DNA from: Acidobacteriaceae bacterium
Lineage (GTDB): Bacteria > Acidobacteriota > Terriglobia > Terriglobales > Acidobacteriaceae
Length of the DNA stretch: 14,677 bases
Direction of reading: 5' to 3'
NCBI GenBank assembly: GCA_003154055.1
Contig: PMCH01000006.1
Span: forward strand, 1-14,677
In this document: positions 1 to 8,200 of the stretch, piece by piece
Numbering within the stretch: position 1 is the first letter of the stretch
Layout: every line of letters starts with the position of its first letter
Program-made: the position numbers and the translations under genes
Notes under the pieces: model-generated
Told to the model about the DNA's origin: nothing
The model's input: only the letters and a program-made list of their open reading frames with translations
The model's database searches: none

Positions 1-914
1 ACCTGCTTCCGAAGGCTTGGAGGTTGTCTCTTGGCCCCTTGCTGCGGCGTCGAGTGTGGTGGCTGAAACTGCGGCGGGAGTAGCGAGAGTGTCGCCATCT
101 GCGGTGTACTATCGCGGGCCGATTTCACCTGCCAAGAGGACGCGGTTGGCCTCGACATTGATGGGGAGTTGGGGAGCCCAATTGGCCCATGTTTGCAGAA
201 GCCGTTGGGCCAACCGAAGAGGTCATTTTGCCAGCGCTATTGCCTGCAGATACCGTACTGATCAGCCTTCCGATTCCGCTGGATATCCGATGGCGATGCC
301 GGCCTTGTCAGTGGCGTAGGGACCCCCATCGGATGGCTGCCAATCGTGCCGATGAAGCGGGTACCATTGCGACTCAAGGCCCCGTTATACCAACGATTGC
401 CGGAAGGCAGAAAAGCGCAGCGGAGGAGCAGCAATCCGTCACCTTGAACATCCGGAAAGCGAGGGGAAATCGTGTTTCCTTCTCGGGCGGATGAGCGCTG
501 GAATTGGCACGCGATTTGGCCAGGGATTCGTCGGCTTTCTGGCGTTTTATTGAATCGGCGTATGCCCGCTTACTGCCCAGTCTCCGTGCGTTATCTTTAA
601 TGCGCGACGGCAAGGCACCCTACCCGTGCTTCTGTGCAGCCAATCGAGGTTGGACACCGCCTTGTTAAGCCGCGCGGAGTACCGGCCTGAAAGGTCAGCC
701 CGGGGCTGGGCAGAGAGAGACATTTCGAAGAATAGCGGAATGACCTTCATTGGGGGTGGACGCGGCCTGTCAGCGCCCCGGAGCGAAGCGCAGCCGCAAG
801 GCGTTCCGTGTTCTTTGCGGAACGAGGCTTGACGGGCTGTGATCCCCGCCCGTAGCCTCCGGCCGCTTCGGAATGGCTCGGCTACTCTCACCGCGAGGCC
901 TACCGCCGATGCGC
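1..914. other. Gene-poor stretch without a recognisable gene
   Basis: No reading frame here shows a recognisable protein family, a convincing ribosome-binding site or a signal peptide. The open frames are short, overlap on both strands and have low-complexity Arg/Ser/Pro-rich translations typical of GC-rich non-coding DNA. The stretch ends in GC-rich palindromes (802-853) just beyond the 3' end of the decayed DUF6429-like gene on the minus strand. The simplest reading is decayed mobile or accessory DNA, but I see no terminal inverted repeats or transposase motifs to prove that. Confidence 0.5.
802..853. repeat. Two adjacent GC-rich stem-loops
   Basis: The first palindrome is CGTTCCG (802-808) paired with CGGAACG (818-824), 7 bp with a 9-nt loop. 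The second is ACGGGC (832-837) paired with GCCCGT (848-853), 6 bp with a 10-nt loop. They lie 62-113 bp beyond the stop of the DUF6429-like remnant on the minus strand, so they could be old terminator or mobile-element end structures. Neither has a T-run. Function is not known. Confidence 0.4.
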
Positions 915-1208
915 TTACGGTTTTTTCTTCCCGAAGTGTTTCTCGAACAGCTCGCGGGAATCGCTAGACGCCTTGCACGACACTGCTACTAATTTGGCCT
1001 TGCTCTTGGGATCGAAGATGGAGACTACCACGTGCAGCCGATCCATCGCGGTCTAGGTTCCCCTTCCATAGTCTCGCCCCATTTCGGTCTACTTCGGCCA
1101 TCGTCAGGGAGTCAGGGAGAGCAATGCCAGCAGCATCTCGTCCACTTTGTCTTGGTCGTAATCCCTCGCGTACCTGGCTTGGAGTTCGGCGCAAGGGCAA
1201 CACTTCAT
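915..1208 (-). pseudogene. Frameshifted DUF6429-like small protein remnant
   Basis: Three pieces in different minus-strand frames together resemble one small protein of the DUF6429 type (usually about 75-80 residues, function unknown). Piece A (1208 to 1104) reads ...DYDQDKVDEMLLALLSLTP and then stops at TGA. Piece B (about 1112 to 1040, another frame) gives DRNGARLWKGNLDRD. Piece C (1046 to 915) begins MDRLH and continues FDPKSKAKLVAVS and RELFEKHFGKKKP before TAA. The order KVDEM-LALL-LT / WKG-D-D / MDRLH / DPKSKAK / ELFEKHFG is what I recall for intact members, but at least two frameshifts are needed to join it here. The family assignment is from memory of the motif order, without a search. 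Genes of this type are often found as isolated or repeated accessory genes. Nothing intact lies next to it, so it is probably dead. A rival reading is that piece C alone is a 43-residue ORF. Confidence 0.62.
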
Positions 1209-1359
1209 AACTCGGACAGCCACCGGACCGACACCGAACAAAGTCCGGACAAACACCGGACGCCGCGTGCATTGGTGTCAGCGGCTCTAATTCCCCTTTC
1301 TGGCGCAACCCTCGATGGATCAACACGTTTACGCGCAGAGCGCCCTAGAGCGCCCCGGC

Positions 1360-1422
1360 GGAACCCATTAGTTCCCATCCTCCCGCAACTGCTTTGTTTT
1401 CTGTGGGAACCAATTAGCTCCC
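1360..1422. repeat. Pair of 17-bp imperfect direct repeats
   Basis: GGAACCCATTAGTTCCC (1360-1376) and GGAACCAATTAGCTCCC (1406-1422) match at 15 of 17 positions and are 46 bp apart start to start. Each is itself an imperfect palindrome (GGAAC/GTTCC-like arms around ATTAG). They lie in non-coding DNA between the DUF6429 remnant and the TPR gene. A related CCCAATTGGG palindrome follows at 1441-1450. They could be a tandem protein-binding site or repeat debris, and nothing else identifies them. Confidence 0.4.
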
Positions 1423-1472
1423 GAAGGTAGCTCTGCAGCTCCCAATTGGGGATGACGTGTCAACAGAACTCC

Positions 1473-1522
1473 CGACGCGAAGCGTCGTGCATCTTCTCCC
1501 AGCAGACGCCGCACTTTAGTGC
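1473..1522 (-). terminator. Possible hairpins after the TPR gene
   Basis: Downstream of the TPR gene stop on the minus strand are two short perfect palindromes. GCACTTTAGTGC lies at 1511-1522, and CGACGC-GAA-GCGTCG at 1473-1487 has a 6-bp stem and 3-nt loop. No T-tract follows either on the minus strand, so an intrinsic terminator is only a weak call based on position. Confidence 0.25.
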
Positions 1523-1537
1523 TGACGCTTGCGGTGG

Positions 1538-3016
1538 TCAGTGATCGCTGGCTGGTTTGTGGAGTTTTATCAACTCGTCAACTGCATTGAGCAAGGTTTT
1601 GCTGTCGGAACTGAGTGCCCGGATCACTTCTGTTGTGAGCATGGCCTCCTCCGTTCTTCCAATCCTGAAATAGGCGTCGCAGAGCATGTAGAGTGTGTCG
1701 GGGTCGGCGGTGCGCGATTTCTCCAAATACTCCGCGGCGTCGGCCCACCGCTGTTGTCGATATCTGATTCCACCGATTCCGATCAGCGCAAGGACTTCGG
1801 CAGAGTCCAGAGCGAGGGCCGACTGAAAGGAGCTTTCCGCCGCGCCAGCTTCTCCGCAAGATAACTCCACGAGACCGAGATAGGCCGCGATGCGAGCAGC
1901 CTTCGGAGCCTTTGCGCGAGCAATACGCAGGATGCGCTTCGCGTCATCCTTTCGGCCCATGCTAAAAAGCATGGTGCCGAGCAAGTAATGTGGCTCGGCC
2001 CGATCGAGGCGTTCGGAAGCAGGCAACTTTGCCAGAAGCGCCAGCGCTTCCTGCTCCTTGTTTGCCTCCAGCAGCGGCTTCACCTGCTTCCAGGCATTTT
2101 CCTCCTCGGCACTTCTGAGCTCGCGGGATGTATCGACACGGTTGGTCAAAGCGCTGAAAAGCCTGGTCTCATGCCGCGCTTCCTCGCTTCGACCGAGCTG
2201 ACGGTACGCTTTTCCGAGTTGGAAGTGCGCCTGGATGAGTGAAGGCTGCAAAGCTAGAGCCCGTTGGAGCGGGTCGAGGGCGCCTTCGAATTCTCCCAAT
2301 TCCACCAAAGCTCTTCCAAGTCCGTAGAAAGCAGGTCCATTTGTATATCCCTGCGCCAAGGCATAGTTGTAGTAGTCCCGTGCCTTCTCCCAGTCGTTCA
2401 GGTTGGCCCAGGACTCCGCTAGGAAGAACGCTGCCTGCCCGTCGCTGTGGTTGTTCTTAAGTGTTGCTTCTAAACTGGACGTGGCAGACTTGAAATCGGT
2501 TAGTTCAAACTGCGCCTTACCAATTTCGAAGTCGATTCGGGCCAGGCCGGGGCTGAGATGCCGCGCTCTTTGAAGCCAAGAGAGCCCCTCTCGCCGGGTC
2601 TCCAATTTCAGGCTCAGGTACTCGCCATACTTCTGACAGACCTGCGGGTCGTTCGGTGCAATGCTGGCCGCCTGTGCAATTGTTTCACGCGCGAGATCCT
2701 GGTTTGACTGCATGAAGTAGGCTTCTGCCAGATAGAAGAGAGGTTTAACTCTTCCCGGCCTGGCGCCAATACTGATCTTGTAATTCTGGGCCGCCTTGGC
2801 CCAGTCATGCTGGCGAAAGTAGACCATGCCCAGCTCGAAACGAAGATCAGGATCGCCCGGAAAACTGCTCAATGCCTCCTCGTATAGTTGCTGGGCGCGA
2901 GTCAACTGGCCGGTCTCGACGAGTGTTGTTCCTTGCCGCAATGTGTCCGCCACATCCGGTCGGGCCTGGCCTGCCATCATTGCCGACATCAAACAAAATG
3001 CGACAAGAGTCCTCAT
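1538..3016 (-). CDS. Secreted tetratricopeptide-repeat protein
   Basis: A predicted exported protein of 492 residues made almost wholly of TPR helix pairs, expected to act as a protein-protein scaffold in the periplasm or at the envelope. The start at 3016 begins MRTLVAFCLMSAMMAGQARPD, a good signal peptide cut near residue 18. The frame stays open further upstream to 3145, but that adds a polar 43-residue leader and overlaps the divergent CRTAC1 gene. Repeats of about 34 residues run from about 22 to 292 with the usual W/L-G-Y-A-P spacing (for example FELGMVYFRQHDWAKAAQNY at 60-79 and YGLGRALVELGEFEGALDPL at 231-250). A charged break near 293-325 precedes a second block of four or five repeats up to the C-terminus. 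It is divergent from the VCBS/ASPIC protein across 71 bp, and TPR proteins often accompany CRTAC1 proteins in Acidobacteriota (from memory). No specific substrate can be read from the sequence. No clear Shine-Dalgarno precedes this ATG. Confidence 0.88.
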   Translation of the reverse strand: MRTLVAFCLMSAMMAGQARPDVADTLRQGTTLVETGQLTRAQQLYEEALSSFPGDPDLRFELGMVYFRQHDWAKAAQNYKISIGARPGRVKPLFYLAEAYFMQSNQDLARETIAQAASIAPNDPQVCQKYGEYLSLKLETRREGLSWLQRARHLSPGLARIDFEIGKAQFELTDFKSATSSLEATLKNNHSDGQAAFFLAESWANLNDWEKARDYYNYALAQGYTNGPAFYGLGRALVELGEFEGALDPLQRALALQPSLIQAHFQLGKAYRQLGRSEEARHETRLFSALTNRVDTSRELRSAEEENAWKQVKPLLEANKEQEALALLAKLPASERLDRAEPHYLLGTMLFSMGRKDDAKRILRIARAKAPKAARIAAYLGLVELSCGEAGAAESSFQSALALDSAEVLALIGIGGIRYRQQRWADAAEYLEKSRTADPDTLYMLCDAYFRIGRTEEAMLTTEVIRALSSDSKTLLNAVDELIKLHKPASDH

Positions 3017-3087
3017 TGAATGCGCTATGGTACCAGTTCCAAGTTTCCAGCTACTCCACTTGTGCCATTCACTGGGGGAGTTGACCG

Positions 3088-4818
3088 ATGATACCCTTGC
3101 GCGGAAGAGACGATCACGGCTATGCGGGGAATTCGAGCGTGACACGTGGATTGATTGTCGTCCTGGTAGCGACTGCGGCGCTCGCGCAGGGGCCTGGTCC
3201 AGTCGCTTCGACTGGGATTCGATTTGAAGAGATCGCCGCCAGATCCGGACTTAGCTTCCTGACATCAAGTTCACCGACCTCGAATAAGAACCAGATCGAG
3301 ACGATGGTTGCGGGCGTTGGCCTGCTTGACTACGACAGTGACGGCTACCTGGATGTTTACCTCGTCAACGGTGCCGCCATTCCTTCGCTGATCAAAGACT
3401 CGCCGATCTATTGGAACCGGCTGTTTCACAACAACCATGACGGTACCTTCACCGACGTCACCGAGAAAGCGGGCATTGCTGGGGCGGGCTACGGCATGGG
3501 TGTTGCCGTGGGCGACTACGACAATGACGGTTGGCCAGATTTGTTTGTCGCAAACGTCACCAGTAATCAGTTATTTCATAACAACGGAGACGGGACTTTC
3601 ACCGATGTGACCACCAAGGCGGGTCTACAGGGAGCAAAACTGGATGGAAGCAAGATGTGGTCGGCCGGGGCCGGTTGGTTCGACTACAACAATGATGGCC
3701 ACCTGGATCTTTTTGTAGTCAACTATTGTAAATGGGAGGTCAACAAGGACCCCTTCTGTACGATTGGTGGCGGCGCCCGCGGCTACTGTCATCCACGCTA
3801 TTACGCTGCAACTCACAATACGCTGTACCGAAACAACGGGGACGGAACGTTCACCGATGTATCGGAGGAAACGGGGATCGCATCGCAATTCGGCAAAGGC
3901 ATGAGCGTGTCTTTCGCGGACTATGACGGCGACGGCTTCATGGATGCCTTCGTGGCCAACGACACGACTCGCAACTTCCTGTTCCACAACCTAGGGGGCA
4001 AGAAATTTGAGGAGGTCGGAGAATTGGCGGGGGTGGCCTATGGGTCGAATGGCGCGGCGCTTTCGGGCATGGGCTCGGATTTCCGCGATGTCAACAACGA
4101 TGGCCTGCCCGACATCTGGCACACAGCCGTGGAATTCGAGACCTTTCCTTTGTATGGGAACCGTGGCCGGGGAGATTTCGCTGACTGGACTGTGAGTAGC
4201 GGACTGGCAAGGGCGACATCACAGATGTCAGGTTGGGGGAATGGAGTCGTCGACTTCGATAACGATGGCTGGAAAGACCTTTTTGTCACGCGATCCAATG
4301 TCCTGGACAACATCGGCAGTGTGGTTCCTGAACGGCAGTATCCGGAGCGGAATTCAGTTTTCCGTAACCTCGGGGACGGGAAGTTCGAAGACGTCAGCCT
4401 TGGGGCCGGCCCCGATTTCCAGAAGGAAGCTCCACACCGCGGAGTCGCGTTCGGAGATCTCGACAATGACGGGCGTGTGGATGTCGTGGCCACCGTGTTG
4501 AACGGCGCGGTCAAGCTGTTTCACAACGCCTCCGACGGCACTCGCCACTGGATACTCTTGCGGTTGGTCGGAACAAAGAGCAACCGGATGGGCATCGGAG
4601 CGCAACTACGGATTACAACAGAAGACGGTCGCTCTCAATGGAACGAGGTGACGACTGCTGTCGGATACGCTTCCTCCAGCGACAACCGGGTACATTTCGG
4701 GCTGGGAGCGAGCAGGCACATAAAAGAGATCGAAATTCGCTGGCCCAGTGGCATCAAACAGGTACTTCACGATACCGACGTGGATCGCGTGATGACAATT
4801 CAAGAACCGCCCAGTTAG
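3088..4818 (+). CDS. Secreted CRTAC1-family protein: VCBS/FG-GAP repeats plus ASPIC/UnbV domain
   Basis: A predicted exported beta-propeller protein of 576 residues. Seven Ca-binding-type motifs of the form D-x-D-x-D-G-x-x-D are visible at about 81-89, 143-151, 199-207, 278-286, 334-342, 389-397 and 457-465, enough for a seven-bladed FG-GAP/VCBS propeller. Most blades also carry a LFHNNGDGTFTDVT-like strand. Residues about 486-572, from HWILLRLVG to IRWPSGIKQ and the end, match the ASPIC/UnbV domain known from CRTAC1-like proteins. An insert with three cysteines (C214, C224, C234) lies between blades 3 and 4. The ATG at 3088 has GGGGGAG at 3074-3080, 7 nt upstream. A GTG at 3139 (codon 18) with GGGGA at 3126-3130 would give a more standard signal peptide, VTRGLIVVLVATAALAQ, and is a real alternative. 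The likely role is calcium-stabilised binding or adhesion at the cell surface. No enzymatic residues are evident, and the partner may be the divergent TPR protein. Confidence 0.93.
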   Translation: MIPLRGRDDHGYAGNSSVTRGLIVVLVATAALAQGPGPVASTGIRFEEIAARSGLSFLTSSSPTSNKNQIETMVAGVGLLDYDSDGYLDVYLVNGAAIPSLIKDSPIYWNRLFHNNHDGTFTDVTEKAGIAGAGYGMGVAVGDYDNDGWPDLFVANVTSNQLFHNNGDGTFTDVTTKAGLQGAKLDGSKMWSAGAGWFDYNNDGHLDLFVVNYCKWEVNKDPFCTIGGGARGYCHPRYYAATHNTLYRNNGDGTFTDVSEETGIASQFGKGMSVSFADYDGDGFMDAFVANDTTRNFLFHNLGGKKFEEVGELAGVAYGSNGAALSGMGSDFRDVNNDGLPDIWHTAVEFETFPLYGNRGRGDFADWTVSSGLARATSQMSGWGNGVVDFDNDGWKDLFVTRSNVLDNIGSVVPERQYPERNSVFRNLGDGKFEDVSLGAGPDFQKEAPHRGVAFGDLDNDGRVDVVATVLNGAVKLFHNASDGTRHWILLRLVGTKSNRMGIGAQLRITTEDGRSQWNEVTTAVGYASSSDNRVHFGLGASRHIKEIEIRWPSGIKQVLHDTDVDRVMTIQEPPS

Positions 4819-4895
4819 TTTCCCCATCCCCATCCACCGTGCGAGCCCGCGTCACTCCTGCGCATCTCGCAAAGAAAGACGTCATGGCCAGGCGT

Positions 4896-4911
4896 ATTGA
4901 AAGGTTTTAGT
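4896..4911. promoter_or_regulatory. Upstream operator-like element
   Basis: The sequence TTGAAAGGTTTTAG at 4897-4910 (16-mer 4896-4911) matches the best operator copy at 5161-5176 in 12 of 16 positions, including an unbroken TTGAAAGGTTT. It lies 265 bp upstream of that copy, a distance at which repressors sometimes bridge two sites by looping. This is inference from sequence similarity only. Confidence 0.35.
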
Positions 4912-4980
4912 ATGGCGAGAAGAACTACCGATAAGTGCAGGATGCCAGGCGCATCGAAGTGATCGACCCCGACGTCCTCG

Positions 4981-5010
4981 GTGACCCAAATCACTCGCGA
5001 CGGTGATCAC
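4981..5010. promoter_or_regulatory. GTGA/TCAC palindromes (CRP/FNR-like)
   Basis: GTGA-N6-TCAC at 4981-4994 matches the core of the CRP-type site (consensus TGTGA-N6-TCACA) but lacks the outer T and A. A second perfect palindrome, GTGATCAC, follows at 5003-5010. The first is centred about 166 bp before the predicted receptor transcription start. Whether this organism has a CRP-type regulator with this specificity cannot be seen here. Confidence 0.28.
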
Positions 5011-5118
5011 GTTCATAGCCGTGGCTTAAGAGAAGGCAGAAGATCGTGCCTGTGATTAACCCGAGGGCGCCTACTTCGGGGTCTTCCAAAAGCGGAAGTT
5101 GCAAAGATCAGAATCTGC

Positions 5119-5147
5119 TTGACAATGCTTAAGGGCTGCACTAGATT
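5119..5147 (+). promoter_or_regulatory. Sigma-70-type promoter of the TonB receptor
   Basis: A perfect TTGACA -35 box (5119-5124), a 17-bp spacer and a TAGATT -10 box (5142-5147, 4/6 to TATAAT) are followed by a T-run. The predicted start of transcription is near 5154, giving a leader of about 95 nt before the ATG at 5248. The promoter lies inside the open frame that extends upstream of the receptor, which argues against a start codon upstream of 5248. Confidence 0.7.
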
Positions 5148-5160
5148 TTTTTGTTGTAAC

Positions 5161-5176
5161 TTTGAAAGGTTTCAAA
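5161..5176. promoter_or_regulatory. Palindromic operator of the TonB receptor
   Basis: TTTGAAA-GG-TTTCAAA is a perfect 7+7 bp inverted repeat with a 2-bp centre, strikingly AT-rich for this genome. It begins 13 nt after the -10 box, about +8 to +23 relative to the predicted transcription start, a classic repressor position. Near copies occur at 13177-13192 and 13378-13407 beside two other genes. The half-site resembles LacI/GalR operators, but those usually have a central CG. The regulator is not in this window, so the family is a guess. Confidence 0.6.
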
Positions 5177-5247
5177 AACGCTGGATCTGTTCCGTCAAAT
5201 TCCGGAACCTCCAGCAGTTTGGCACCCCCTTGTGCCAGGAGGAATGT

Positions 5248-8200
5248 ATGCGGCGGAACTGCAGAGCGTTGCTGTTTGGATTCTCCATTCTTATGGCCAC
5301 CGGGTTGCTGGCCCAGGTTGTCACCACCAGCACTATCGTGGGCTCCGTAACCGACCCGCAAGGAGCCATGGTGGCGGGGGCCAAAGTTACTCTCAGGAAC
5401 ATCGGCACTGGCGTCGAGTGGAAAGCCACCACGGACGGAGCCGGCAACTATCAATTCTCCTACCTCATCGCTGGCCAATACAAGGTCGAGGTAGTCAAAG
5501 AAGGATTCGCCCACACCGTTTCCACTGCGGTAGCGCTCGAAAACGGCACGACGCAGCGCGTTAACATCGGGCTTAAGATGGGACAGACCACCGAGACGGT
5601 AGAGGTCACAACCGCCGCGTCGCTGGTGAAGACCGACGATGCGAATGTCTCCGAAGTAATCGAGAACAAATTCGTCCGCGACCTGCCCGTGGAGGGCCGC
5701 AACTACCTAAACTTCGCCCAGATCTTGCCCAACTTCAACAGCGGCACCGGCGATACTTCGCGGCTGGCTTGGGGGCTTGCTTCGGCGACCACCAGTGGTG
5801 GTGCAATGCAGTTGAATGTAGGCGGCACCGAGTACGGCGTTGGCTATTACATCGACGGTCTGGACAACAACGACAATTGGACGGAAGGCCCAGTCACGAA
5901 CGTGAACCAGGACACTATCCAGGAAGTCAAAGCGGAAGTCTCGAACTACTCGGCGGAGTATGGCCGCGACGTGGGCCAAATCAGTGTGACCTCGAAATCG
6001 GGGACCAATGCCCTGCATGGATCGGTATACGACACCTTTCAGAATGCGGGCATCAACGCAAACGATCCGTACAGCAATGCTCAGGGTATCCCACGCAACG
6101 CGTTTCACCAGAACCAGTATGGCTTCACGGTGGGCGGTCCCGTCTACATCCCCAGAGTGTTTAACGGGAAGAACAAGTTGTTTTTCTTCGGCTCGTGGGA
6201 GCGATTGCGTAACCGCGGAGTGGGTCAGTTCACCGCCTACGTCCCAACCACTGCCGAACGAGGGGGCGACTTCAGTGAGTGGCTGACTCGTTTTCCAGGG
6301 GATCCTCGTTACGTGATTTACGACCCGACCACGTATGACGGTGCAACCGGGTTGCGCCAGCCATTCTCGAATAACGTAATCACAAACCCCAATGCCAATG
6401 CTCTGGACTACCTTTCGCACTTCCCCCTGCCGAACGGCTATTCGTCCCCCCTGGAAGGCAATTTCGACAATTATTCTGGAAACACTACCGCCGGTATTAA
6501 CAACGATAACTACACAGTTCGCGCGGACTACAACTTGTCGAATCGTGATATCGTTTATTTTCGCTACTCGCGCGACACCGGCACCAGGCTTAACGAGGGT
6601 GGCTTGGTTCCGGAACTATCCTTGGGTAACGGCCCCTTGCACCGTGTGAGTACCTACCAGGCCCACTACGTCCGTGCTTTTAGCTCCAGCCTCAGCAACG
6701 AACTGAACGTCAGTTGGACTCGAGCGGAAAACCACAGTAACGACCCGGCTCAAGCCAATGCGTTCGCCAAAGGCTGGATTCAGAGTCTCTTCCAGAACAC
6801 GGACACGGGTTTCGCGGGGTTTACCTCCTATGACAAAAACCTGCTTGGCATTAGCCAAGACGCAACCTTCTACGTGGGCCTCGGTGGCGGCTTCGCCAAC
6901 ATGGGGAGCAGTCTGAGCCTTGGCACGGGAGAATACTGGTACCAGGCCATACCGATTTTCCAGTTCTCGGATAACGTTTCGAAGACCATTGGGCGGCACA
7001 ACTTGAAAGCCGGTTTCTACCTCGCCCGGCGTTACGAGCGCGACAATGACGTCATTCGCTCCGTGAATTTTACGGGAAACTACACGAGCAGCGGGCTCAA
7101 CACCGGGGACGGTTCCGGCAACGGGATCGCGGACTTCATTACTGGCTTTGTGAGCGATATGGGTCAGCGCGCCCCGGTGTCCAAAGGTGATGCCAGCCTC
7201 TATTTTGGCATGCACGAGTACGGCATGTACTTGAATGACTCGTGGAACGTGGCTCCACACCTTACGGTGAGCATGGGGTTGCGTTACGACCTGCCTATTC
7301 CCGCTTATTCCGTAAACAATTACTGGGGCGTGCTGGACCAGAAACCGTTCGACCTGAACGGTGTCCAGGATACGGGGTGGCGAATGACCATGCCCGGACT
7401 AACTCCCGGCACGAACAGTCACCCCTTCAGCGCGGATAAGAAAGATTTCGCGCCTCGCATTGGGCTCGCTTACCGACTGGGAGACAAGACGGTCATCCGC
7501 AGTGGCTACGGCATCTTCTATGAGTCGGGCCGCTACAAATTCCTCGACCAGATGTTCTTCAACTCGCCGGGCTATGGTGGAGTTACCTACAGTTCCAGTA
7601 GTGCGACGGGAGATTCGGGCATGGTGTATTACACACTCCCCAATAGCGCCGCTCCAACGGACCGTTGGTCATTTCCAGCGGCCACAACAGTTGAAAGGGG
7701 AGAGTGGCCGATTCCGCTGGGCACCGCCGCAGGCACCCTCAATCCCGACAGCGACACGCGAACCGTGGACGCGAAATCCTGGAAGACGACTTATGTCCAG
7801 CGCTGGAGCTTGGATGTGCAACGCGAAGTGGGCAAAGCCGTGGTGGCGACGCTCGGCTATGTGGGTTCGAGGGGCACGCATCTACCGATTCAATACGACT
7901 TGAACCTGCCGGCACAGGGCACATACTTTGATTACTATGGGGACTTTCTGGCTGCCCGTCCGCTGACGGCAGTGGCACCCGGCCGCTGGTCGTCCATTAA
8001 TACGGTCCGCTCGATTCGCAGCAACAATTACCACGCCATGAATGCCGAATTGAAAGTCCGTGGCTGGCATGGCGTGACCAGCCAGGTTTCCTACGCCTGG
8101 TCGAAGCAAATGGATGATTTCTTCGGACAGGGTGGCGAAAATGGCACCCATGCGCTCGGCGGCCAGTGGCACCCGGAATGGTCGTATGGTCCCTCGGATG

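Larger units (their letters stand above)
4819..5118. other. Non-coding upstream region of the TonB receptor
   Basis: About 300 bp between the CRTAC1 stop and the receptor promoter has no credible gene. It holds an operator-like element (4896-4911) and a run of GTGA/TCAC palindromes (4981-5010), described separately. CRTAC1 has no clear intrinsic terminator here. An imperfect CCGA/TCGG-armed hairpin lies near 5060-5085 but without a T-run. Confidence 0.55.

Noticed and set aside
374..613. Minus-strand 79-codon ORF with a lysine/arginine-rich start
   Set aside because: No family, no ribosome-binding site and a nonsense-like C-terminal half; overlapping frames are equally open.
626..832. Plus-strand 68-codon ORF
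   Set aside because: It overlaps palindromic GC-rich DNA and a comparable antisense frame, with no recognisable motif.
3017..3145. N-terminal extension of the TPR protein
   Set aside because: It adds a polar 43-residue leader before a good signal peptide and overlaps the divergent CRTAC1 start.
5119..5247. N-terminal extension of the TonB receptor starting at TTG 5119
   Set aside because: It contains the promoter and operator, has no ribosome-binding site, and would bury the signal peptide. AGGAGG precedes the ATG at 5248.
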